Source: Candidatus Dechloromonas phosphorivorans (GTDB lineage Bacteria; Pseudomonadota; Gammaproteobacteria; Burkholderiales; Rhodocyclaceae). From it: a DNA stretch of 64,000 nt. Below are positions 44,547 to 51,423 of the stretch, in pieces (within the stretch, counting starts at the first letter, position 1; every line of letters begins with the position of its first letter). The notes below the pieces were generated by a model. It was not told where the DNA came from and did no database searches. It was given only the letters and a program-made list of their open reading frames with translations. Made by a program: the position numbers and the translations under genes. The stretch spans positions 372,001 to 436,000 of the forward strand of contig JADKIP010000012.1 in assembly GCA_016721185.1 (NCBI GenBank). The letters are read 5' to 3'.

Positions 44547-46061
44547 ATGAGAATCAGCCCTACGACTAGATTGTTGGTAACAACACTCACGTTGATGATT
44601 GGTGCAAGTGCTGTTCAGGCCCAGGTCACACCGAAAATGAAGATGACCACAAACATTCCGTCCGGAATTGCCGCACCGGACAAGATGCAAACGCGACTGG
44701 GGACATTGAAGTTTTTTGACGGCTTTCCGGACAAGGAAACCGTCAAGAAAGTTTACGACAACCTCGACTTCCAGCGTGCGGTACAGGCTTACTTGCTCGG
44801 ATTGGCGCCGGTCAACATGGCCGGGCTGCGCGAAGGATTGCTGAGCGTCGGCCCCGCCAATCTCACGATACCGACCTTTGAAGAAAACTTGAATCCCCGT
44901 TCGCTCTTTCTAACGCCCAACGCAACAACACCCTACACATGGATTTGGATTAACCTGCATGACGGTCCGCTAGTGGTCGAAGTCCCCCCCATGACGCTGG
45001 GCATGATTGATGACTTCTGGTTCAAATACGTAACCGACATCGGCATCGTTGGACCGGACAAGGGCAAGGGCGGCAAATACGTGCTGCTGCCGCCGGGGTA
45101 CGACGGTCCGGTGCCCGAGGGTCACATCGTCGTGCATGTGCCCACCTTCGAGTCCATTCTCGTCTGGCGCAACATGCCAGTGCAGGGCGACATCAAGCCG
45201 GCAATCGAGCGCCTGCACAAGAACACGCGCATCTATCCCCTTTCACAGGTGGCCAATCCGCCGGCCAACACCTTCGTCAATGTGTCCAATCGTGACTTCT
45301 CCACGGTGGCGCCAGCGGACTACCGGTTCTGGGAACTGCTCAACTATGTTGTTCAGAACGAACCCGTCAGTTCGCTTGATTCGACCACACTCGGTTTCTT
45401 CGCTTCGATAGGTATAGAGAAGGGCAAGCCATTCGCGCCCGATGCCCGCATGAAGAAGATACTGACCGATGCTGCTGAGGTAGGTGACGCCACGGCGCGG
45501 ACGCTGACCTATCAGAGCCGCATACCCGAGGCTTTCTATTATCCCAACAGCACCTGGCGGCAATGGCTCGGCGGCTACAAGTTCGAGTCGCAGCCCGGCG
45601 TAGCGTATCTCGATGCCGCTGCCTTCTTCTACTTCTATGCCACGGGTGTGACGCCGGCCATGGAAGCCAAGATGGTCGGCCAAGGCTCTCAGTACGCAGT
45701 CGGCATTGTCGATTCCAAGGGTAATCCGCTGGACGGCGCCAAGACCTATCGGCTGCGTGTTTTGCCCAATGCTCCCGTAAAGGATTTCTGGTCAGCCATC
45801 GTGTATGACAACCAGACGCGCTCCATGCTCCAGACCAATCAGGACTTCCCGCAAGTGAGCAGCCTGGACAAGGGCCTGGTCACCAACACGGACGGTTCAG
45901 TGGATGTTTATTTCGGGCCCAAGGCCCCAGCCGGCATGGAACGCAACTGGATTCAGACCATCCCCGGCAAGGGCTGGAACATGCTCTTCCGGTTGTATGG
46001 CCCGCTTGAGCCATGGTTCGACAAGACTTGGAAACTGAGCGAGATTGAACTGGTGAAGTAG
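44547..46061 (+). CDS. DUF1254/DUF1214 exported protein (transposon cargo)
   Basis: A 504-residue protein with a signal peptide (MRISPTTRLLVTTLTLMIGA, cleavage after VQAQ). The N-terminal DUF1254 domain (KETVKKVYDNLDFQRAVQAY, LFLTPNATTPYTWIWINLHD) is followed by the C-terminal DUF1214 domain (YRLRVLPNAPVKDFWSAIVY, DNQTRSMLQTNQDFPQVSSL, GKGWNMLFRLYGPLEPWFDK). Such proteins occur in many soil and marine bacteria, and members have been tied to lipid or cell-envelope functions; the reaction is unknown. It is intact and is the only non-mobility cargo gene in the transposon. Confidence 0.9.
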   Translation: MRISPTTRLLVTTLTLMIGASAVQAQVTPKMKMTTNIPSGIAAPDKMQTRLGTLKFFDGFPDKETVKKVYDNLDFQRAVQAYLLGLAPVNMAGLREGLLSVGPANLTIPTFEENLNPRSLFLTPNATTPYTWIWINLHDGPLVVEVPPMTLGMIDDFWFKYVTDIGIVGPDKGKGGKYVLLPPGYDGPVPEGHIVVHVPTFESILVWRNMPVQGDIKPAIERLHKNTRIYPLSQVANPPANTFVNVSNRDFSTVAPADYRFWELLNYVVQNEPVSSLDSTTLGFFASIGIEKGKPFAPDARMKKILTDAAEVGDATARTLTYQSRIPEAFYYPNSTWRQWLGGYKFESQPGVAYLDAAAFFYFYATGVTPAMEAKMVGQGSQYAVGIVDSKGNPLDGAKTYRLRVLPNAPVKDFWSAIVYDNQTRSMLQTNQDFPQVSSLDKGLVTNTDGSVDVYFGPKAPAGMERNWIQTIPGKGWNMLFRLYGPLEPWFDKTWKLSEIELVK

Positions 46062-46365
46062 TAATTTGCCAGGCAACATCCGGTTCGGTGGGGGCCTTTA
46101 TGCCGCCACTGAACCGGAGGGTTGAACGTCAGCTTTCCACCTATGTAGATGACCGCAATGGGCACCGAAGCGACGCTCGGGCTGCGACCAATATCAAGTG
46201 TCACTCTCTATCGCATTGCACAATATAAAATTCCATTAGCTTTCAATGCTCTATATTTCCCGTATTCTGAAACAACCCACTTGTTTGGAGTCAATAGCAC
46301 GGATTAACTCAATGGCGGCTGGTGAAACGACTGTTAGGTCTACCCCTGCGAGCGGGTAATGCGAC
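46062..46365. other. Right end of the transposon, non-coding
   Basis: 304 bases of AT-richer sequence between the DUF1254 stop and the right terminal repeat. I see no gene, terminator or repeat in it. Confidence 0.4.
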
Positions 46366-46401
46366 GGTGACGGAAATTTCTGGGGTTCCGGCTTACAACC
46401 C

Positions 46402-46819
46402 GTACACGGTGCCTGCCAGCCCGGCCGAGCCGGAGCACTTCTACCGCGTGACGATGGAGCCCGAGCAGTTCGCCGAGGAAGTCGGCCGGCTGCAAGGGCT
46501 CTGGCCGGCACTCGATACCCACCTGGGCGTCGCACAGCAATCACTGCGGCCACCGGCACGGGCCCTGTCGCACTGGCATCTCGCTCTGGCCTTGGCCGCG
46601 GGCGCGATCTCGGGTGTGGTCAAGTCCAGGACGGGGCGCGTACTCGTCGTCAAGGGCGACACCCACAAGGAAAAGTCGCTGCAGACGGAATACACCGAAC
46701 GCGACGACGGCTCCGTGGCCGAGACCCGCATCCTCACCGACAAATTCGTACCGGTCATCCGCGCATGGGACATGACGCCGGGCTCCGCAACGCGGGGCGA
46801 GGTGCTGACCATCCGCTGA
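46402..46819 (+). pseudogene. DUF6094-type DNA methyltransferase, 3' part
   Basis: The remainder of the gene begun at 35516. After the duplicated GTACA (46402-46406) the frame continues TVPASPAEPEHFYRVTMEPE to the end VLTIR, 137 codons plus stop. It includes LSHWHLALALAAGAISGVVK and a C-terminal beta-rich part. Without the 5' part it lacks the SAM and catalytic motifs, so it should be inactive. Confidence 0.85.
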
Positions 46820-46861
46820 GCGTGGTTCCCTGACGGTTCGCCGTCATCTTTTCACCCACCG

Positions 46862-46894
46862 GGGTCATGTCACCCCGCCAGGGTGCCGTGGCCC
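46862..46894 (+). repeat. Structured inter-gene leader, type 2
   Basis: Outer helix GGGTCATG/CGTGGCCC with G-U pairs, inner CACCC-CGCCA-GGGTG, followed by GTTTTTCTTTC and GAAGGAG before the 46922 gene. Together with the T-run it resembles an attenuator. Confidence 0.6.
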
Positions 46895-46921
46895 GTTTTT
46901 CTTTCTTGAAGGAGAAGCACC

Positions 46922-47224
46922 ATGGCACATGTCATTTCCCTCGCTGAACAGGCACGTTTTCCCAGCGGTCAAATCCTGATGACAGCCGGCATCGATGACC
47001 TGGTTCGTCACGGCCGGATCAATCCGACGCCTTACCTGCTTCGGCATCTGGCCGGCGACTGGGGCGATCTGAGCGATCACGACCGGCAACTCAACGATGC
47101 TGCGTTGAAGTCCGGCGCCGACCGCCTGTTCTCGTCCTACCAGATCACGCCCGATCTCAAGCTCTGGATCATCACCGAATGGGATCGCAGCGTCACGACG
47201 CTGCTGCTGCCCAGCGAATACTGA
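46922..47224 (+). CDS. Conserved ICE protein, unknown function
   Basis: A 100-residue protein, MAHVISLAEQARFPSGQILM through to WDRSVTTLLLPSEY. The motif DLVRHGRINPTPYLLRHLAG and DWGDLSDHDRQLNDAALKSG is conserved in ICEs and plasmids and resembles plasmid-related proteins of unknown role. GAAGGAG precedes the start. It lies between the methyltransferase and the helicase, as in related elements. Confidence 0.7.
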   Translation: MAHVISLAEQARFPSGQILMTAGIDDLVRHGRINPTPYLLRHLAGDWGDLSDHDRQLNDAALKSGADRLFSSYQITPDLKLWIITEWDRSVTTLLLPSEY

Positions 47225-47262
47225 GTCACCGGCGGCCTTTGCCGTTACCTTCCTCCCACCCC

Positions 47263-47301
47263 GGGGCATGTCATCGCCCCGCAAGGGGATGTGCATGCCC
47301 C
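47263..47301 (+). repeat. Structured inter-gene leader, type 2
   Basis: Outer helix GGGGCATG/CATGCCCC (8 bp) and inner CCCC-GCAA-GGGG capped by a GNRA tetraloop, ending 19 bases before the helicase start. Confidence 0.6.
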
Positions 47302-47320
47302 AACTCTCTGGAGCATCACC

Positions 47321-49579
47321 ATGTCCCTTGATCCCGAAACCGTTGTGCAGGGCGACCTGCTCGAAGCGGCAACTTCTCCCCTGACGCTGAGCCTGCAGGA
47401 TTTCGTGTCCGAGTTCGGTAACGAACTGCTCGACTCGCTCAACCGCGCCAATCCCCCGGTGTACACCGGCCAGGCGCGGCCACAACGCCAGCTCGTACTG
47501 GCCAGTCTCAAGCGCAAGCTCTTCCCGGCCCAGGCCGAGGTAGTCCATGCCGCCACCGAGCTGCTGGTCGACCGTGGCGAACGCGCCGCGATCGTCAATG
47601 GCGAGATGGGCTGCGGCAAGACGACCGTCGGTATCGCCACGGCCGCCGTGCTCAACGCCGAAGGCCACCGCCGCACTCTGGTGCTTTCGCCACCCCACCT
47701 GGTTTACAAGTGGCGGCGCGAAATCCAGGAAACGGTGGCCGGCGCCAAGGTCTGGGTGCTCAACGGCCCGGACACGCTGGTCAAGCTGCTGAAACTGCGC
47801 GAGCAGCTCGGCGCCCAGCCTTCGGGCCAGGAGTTCTTCGTCCTGGGGCGCGTGCGGATGCGGATGGGCTTCCACTGGAAGCCCGTTTTCACCCGGCGTC
47901 GTACCCGCCATGGCGACGTAGCCGCCTGCCCGGACTGCGGCCACATCATCACCGACCTCGACAGCGAGCCGATCAACCCGGTCGCGCTGGAAGCCGAGGA
48001 GTTTCGCAGGAAGTGCGGCCATTGCGCCGCACCGCTGTGGACGCTGATCCGCCCGAGGAGCCTGTCCACCAGTGACCAGTCCTCGTCCGTGCTCAAAGCC
48101 CTGAAACGCATTCCGACCATCGGTGAAGTCACCGCGCAGAAGCTGATGCAGAAGTTCGGCGATGCCTTCCTGGCTTCCATGCTGGGCGACAACATCCACG
48201 AGTTCATCAACCTGATGGACGACCGGGGTGAACTGGTCTTCTCCGACCGCCAGGCGAACCGTATGGAACGCGCGATGGCGAACATGGAGTTCGGCTTCGG
48301 CGAAGGCGGCTACCAACCGTCCGAGTTCATCAAACGTTACCTGCCGCAAGGCACCTTCGACCTGCTCATTGCCGATGAGGCGCACGAGTACAAGAACGGT
48401 GGCAGCGCCCAGGGCCAGGCCATGGGCGTGCTGGCGGCCAAGGCACGCAAGACGCTGCTGCTCACCGGCACGCTGATGGGCGGCTACGGCGACGACCTGT
48501 TCCACCTGCTGTTCCGAGCGCTACCGGGGCGGATGATCGAAGACGGCTACCGGCCAACGAAGAGCGGCAGCATGACCTCGGCCGCGATGGCGTTCATGCG
48601 CGATCACGGCGTTCTGAAGGACATCTACTCCGAGAGTACGGGCACGGCGCACAAGACGGCCAAGGGCACCAAGGTATCGGTGCGCACGGTCAAGGCACCG
48701 GGTTTCGGGCCGAAAGGCGTGCTGCGTTGCATCCTGCCGTTCACGATCTTCCTCAAGTTGAAGGACATCGGCGGCAATGTGCTGCCGCCCTACGACGAGG
48801 CGTTCCGCGAAGTCGCGATGGACACGGCGCAGGCCGCGGCCTACCGCGATCTGGCGGGTCGACTGACCCAGGCGCTGAAGCAGGCCCTGGCAAAACGCGA
48901 CACGACGCTGCTCGGCGTGGTCCTCAACGTGCTGCTGGCCTGGCCGGACTGCTGCTTCCGCTCGGAAACCGTGGTACATCCGCGCACGCGCCAGACCTTG
49001 GCTTTCGTCCCGGCTCAGTTCAACGAGTTGGAGGTGATGCCCAAAGAGCGCGAACTGATCGAGATCTGCCGGCAGGAGAAAGCTGCGGGGCGCAAGACCC
49101 TGGTCTATACGGTCTACACCGGCACGCGCGACACCACATCGCGTTTGAAGGTGCTGCTGGAGCAGGAAGGCTTCAAGGTGGCGGTGCTACGCGCGAGCGT
49201 GGATGCCGCCCGCCGGGAAGACTGGATCGCCGAGCAGTTGGACCGTGGCATCGACGTACTCGTCACCAATCCGGAGCTGGTCAAAACCGGCCTGGACTTG
49301 CTGGAGTTCCCGACCATCGTGTTCATGCAGTCAGGTTACAACGTGTATTCGCTGCAGCAGGCCGCCCGGCGCTCATGGCGCATCGGCCAGAAGCAGCCGG
49401 TGCGCGTGATCTACCTCGGCTACGCCAACACCTCGCAGATGACCTGCCTGGGGCTGATGGCGCGGAAGATCATGGTGTCGCAGAGTACGTCGGGAGACGT
49501 GCCCGAATCGGGACTGGATGTGCTGAATCAGGACGGTGATTCCGTCGAGGTGGCCCTGGCCCGGCAGTTGGTGCATTGA
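47321..49579 (+). CDS. Large SF2 helicase of the ICE
   Basis: A 752-residue superfamily 2 helicase. Walker A is GEMGCGKTT near residue 94, the DEAH box is ADEAHEYK near residue 352, and the C-terminal helicase domain includes GIDVLVTNPELVKTGLDLLE and QQAARRSWRIGQKQPV. Four cysteines near residues 205-235 (CPDCGHII, CGHCAAP) look like a zinc ribbon, and residues about 260-290 look like a helix-hairpin-helix (RIPTIGEVTAQKLMQKFG). It is typical of PFGI-1-like elements and probably acts in DNA replication or transfer. The start at 47321 is preceded by TGGAG. A terminator follows. Confidence 0.88.
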   Translation: MSLDPETVVQGDLLEAATSPLTLSLQDFVSEFGNELLDSLNRANPPVYTGQARPQRQLVLASLKRKLFPAQAEVVHAATELLVDRGERAAIVNGEMGCGKTTVGIATAAVLNAEGHRRTLVLSPPHLVYKWRREIQETVAGAKVWVLNGPDTLVKLLKLREQLGAQPSGQEFFVLGRVRMRMGFHWKPVFTRRRTRHGDVAACPDCGHIITDLDSEPINPVALEAEEFRRKCGHCAAPLWTLIRPRSLSTSDQSSSVLKALKRIPTIGEVTAQKLMQKFGDAFLASMLGDNIHEFINLMDDRGELVFSDRQANRMERAMANMEFGFGEGGYQPSEFIKRYLPQGTFDLLIADEAHEYKNGGSAQGQAMGVLAAKARKTLLLTGTLMGGYGDDLFHLLFRALPGRMIEDGYRPTKSGSMTSAAMAFMRDHGVLKDIYSESTGTAHKTAKGTKVSVRTVKAPGFGPKGVLRCILPFTIFLKLKDIGGNVLPPYDEAFREVAMDTAQAAAYRDLAGRLTQALKQALAKRDTTLLGVVLNVLLAWPDCCFRSETVVHPRTRQTLAFVPAQFNELEVMPKERELIEICRQEKAAGRKTLVYTVYTGTRDTTSRLKVLLEQEGFKVAVLRASVDAARREDWIAEQLDRGIDVLVTNPELVKTGLDLLEFPTIVFMQSGYNVYSLQQAARRSWRIGQKQPVRVIYLGYANTSQMTCLGLMARKIMVSQSTSGDVPESGLDVLNQDGDSVEVALARQLVH

Positions 49580-49594
49580 ATTACTTCACGCTTG

Positions 49595-49622
49595 ATCGGC
49601 CCCTTCGGGGGCCGATTTCTTT
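49595..49622 (+). terminator. Rho-independent terminator after the helicase
   Basis: ATCGGCCCC-TTCG-GGGGCCGAT followed by TTCTTTCTC, 15 bases after the helicase stop. Confidence 0.88.
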
Positions 49623-49710
49623 CTCGGAACGACAGACGCTGACCTTCCAGCCGGGCATTTGGTTCGTCCCGCTCAGCAAGCAATTGCCCGCTTTCCCTTG
49701 CTCTTGGTAA

Positions 49711-49729
49711 GATAAGAACCATTCTCATC
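49711..49729 (+). promoter_or_regulatory. Fur box upstream of the second fecI
   Basis: GATAAGAACCATTCTCATC closely follows the Fur consensus (GATAATGATAATCATTATC). It lies about 90 bases before the sigma factor gene and predicts iron repression of this cargo operon. Confidence 0.65.
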
Positions 49730-49818
49730 GTTGACACGGTCAGCCAGTCGTTTTGCCCAGAGCAGACGCAGCCAGCCACGCTTCGCGCCAAGGCGCCATA
49801 TCGGGGACGGTTGCAAGC

Positions 49819-50325
49819 ATGGACATCGCCACTCATTCGGAAAACGTCGGCCATCTCTACCAGCATCACCACGGCTGGCTTGTCGGCCTGCTGCGCCGCA
49901 AACTCGGCAACCTGGAAAACGCCCACGACATCGCGCAGGACACCTTCATCCGCATTCTCGGTGCCGGCGAACTGGTGGAACTACGCGAACCGCGCGCTTA
50001 CCTGACCACCATCGCCACCCGGCTCACCGCCCAGCACTTCCGCCGCCTGGCGCTGGAGCGCGCCTACCTCGACGCCATCGCCAACCTGCCCGAAGCAACG
50101 ACACCGTCGCCGGAAACCCGGCTGCTCGTGGTCGAAGCCCTGAGCGAAGTCAGCCGCGTGCTCGACGGCCTCCACCCGCGCGTGCGCGAAATCTTCCTGC
50201 TCTCCCAATTCGACGGCTTGACCTACGCGACCATCGCCAAGGCCCAGGGCGTTTCCGTCAGCTTCGTGCAGAAATCCATGAGCAAGGCTTTCATGCATTG
50301 CTACCAAGCGGTTTACGCCGAATGA
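49819..50325 (+). CDS. fecI: FecI-family ECF sigma factor (ICE cargo)
   Basis: A 168-residue ECF sigma factor. Region 2 is AHDIAQDTFIRILGAGELVE followed by PRAYLTTIATRL; region 4 is LTYATIAKAQGVSVSFVQKS. The ATG at 49819 gives the usual length; upstream extensions lack support. Its stop overlaps the fecR start by 4 bases. It differs clearly in sequence from the sigma factor at 5943, so this is an independent surface-signalling system. Confidence 0.92.
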   Translation: MDIATHSENVGHLYQHHHGWLVGLLRRKLGNLENAHDIAQDTFIRILGAGELVELREPRAYLTTIATRLTAQHFRRLALERAYLDAIANLPEATTPSPETRLLVVEALSEVSRVLDGLHPRVREIFLLSQFDGLTYATIAKAQGVSVSFVQKSMSKAFMHCYQAVYAE

Positions 50326-51311
50326 GCGCTTCGCTGACACCGCCAGCGGACGACCGCCAGCCCCTCGACCCGAGCATCGTCGAACAGGCCATCGCCTGGC
50401 ACGTGCTGCTGCTTTCCGGCCATGCCGACGAGGCCCAGCGCGCCGCCTGCGAGGCCTGGTGCCACGCCCACGAAACCCACGAACGCGCCTGGCAGCGCAT
50501 CGCCGGCCTCGGCCGGGACATGCGTGCCGCCCACAGCGGCTTGGCCCCGCCGCTGGCCCGGGGCATCCTCCGCCAGGCGGCCGGCAGCAGCCGGCGCATC
50601 GTGCTCAAATCCATCGCCGGTCTCGGCCTGCTCGGCGGCAGCCTGCTCCTCGCCCGCGAAACCCGGCGCCAGACCGGCTGGGGCGCCGATTACCGTACCG
50701 CCACCGGCGAGCGCCAGCGCATCGTGCTGGCCGACGGCACCCAACTTCTGCTCAATACCGCCAGCGCCGTCGACCTGCGTTTTGACGCAAAAATCCGTCA
50801 ATTACGCTTGTTGACCGGAGAAATCCTGATCGAAACCGCCGCTGATCCCCTGGGCCGCCCCTTCCGGGTCATCACCGACAGCGGCCGCGTCGAGCCCATC
50901 GGCACCCGCTTCACCGTCCGCCAGACCGGTACCGATGTCGCCGTTGCCGTACTCGAAGGCGCCGTCGACATCCACCCCGAACATGGCCAGACGCTGCGCC
51001 TGCAAGCCGGCGAGCAGACCCGCTTCGACAGGAACGGCAGCGCAGCGCCACTCGCCCTGCAAAGCGGCCGTGAAGCCTGGACCGACGGCATGCTCGTGGT
51101 CGAACGCATGCCGCTCGGCGAATTCGTTGCCGAACTCGACCGCTACCGCCCCGGCAAACTACGCTGCGATCCGGCCATTGCCGAGCTACGTGTCAGCGGC
51201 ACCTATCCGCTCGACGCTCCCGACCAGGTGCTCGCCCTGCTCGCCGAAACCCTGCCGATCCAGATCGACTATTTCACCCGCTACTGGGCAACGGTGAAGC
51301 CGCGCAACTAA
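50322..51311 (+). CDS. fecR: FecR-family regulator (ICE cargo)
   Basis: A 329-residue FecR protein. DUF4880 is at residues 17-60 (IVEQAIAWHVLLLSGHADEA), the membrane helix near residues 90-110 (SIAGLGLLGGSLLLAR) and the periplasmic FecR domain follows (IVLADGTQLLLNTASAVDLR, VEPIGTRFTVR). It couples the STN receptor to the sigma factor. It precedes the receptor by 112 bases. Confidence 0.92.
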   Translation: MSASLTPPADDRQPLDPSIVEQAIAWHVLLLSGHADEAQRAACEAWCHAHETHERAWQRIAGLGRDMRAAHSGLAPPLARGILRQAAGSSRRIVLKSIAGLGLLGGSLLLARETRRQTGWGADYRTATGERQRIVLADGTQLLLNTASAVDLRFDAKIRQLRLLTGEILIETAADPLGRPFRVITDSGRVEPIGTRFTVRQTGTDVAVAVLEGAVDIHPEHGQTLRLQAGEQTRFDRNGSAAPLALQSGREAWTDGMLVVERMPLGEFVAELDRYRPGKLRCDPAIAELRVSGTYPLDAPDQVLALLAETLPIQIDYFTRYWATVKPRN

Positions 51312-51423
51312 AGCCACCCAAAAAACTTCGTTTCTTGGTGTCGTTTTTTCGATCTCGCGCATCAACCGGATAGAGAGGCCGCGAACGCGCCCTTCCGGTT
51401 ACCCATGCGAAAGGAAGAAAAAC

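Larger units (their letters stand above)
36213..46401. mobile_element. Tn3-family transposon (10.2 kb) inserted in the methyltransferase gene
   Basis: The ends are near-perfect inverted repeats of at least 36 bp starting GGGTTGTAAGCCGGAACCCC (left 36214-36249, right 46366-46401); the left end has one extra G. A 5-bp duplication GTACA flanks it (36208-36212 and 46402-46406). A 5-bp duplication, approximately 38-bp repeats with GGGG ends, a resolvase and a roughly 1000-residue transposase define the Tn3 family. Contents from the left: decayed tnpA, tnpR, a res-like site, the FitAB pair, a RIT element and a DUF1254 gene. With tnpA broken it can move only if helped in trans. Confidence 0.9.

Noticed and set aside
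46865..48505. Long minus-strand frame opposite the helicase region
   Set aside because: It is antisense to the supported helicase and small ICE gene and shows only low-complexity His/Gln/Arg/Val composition.
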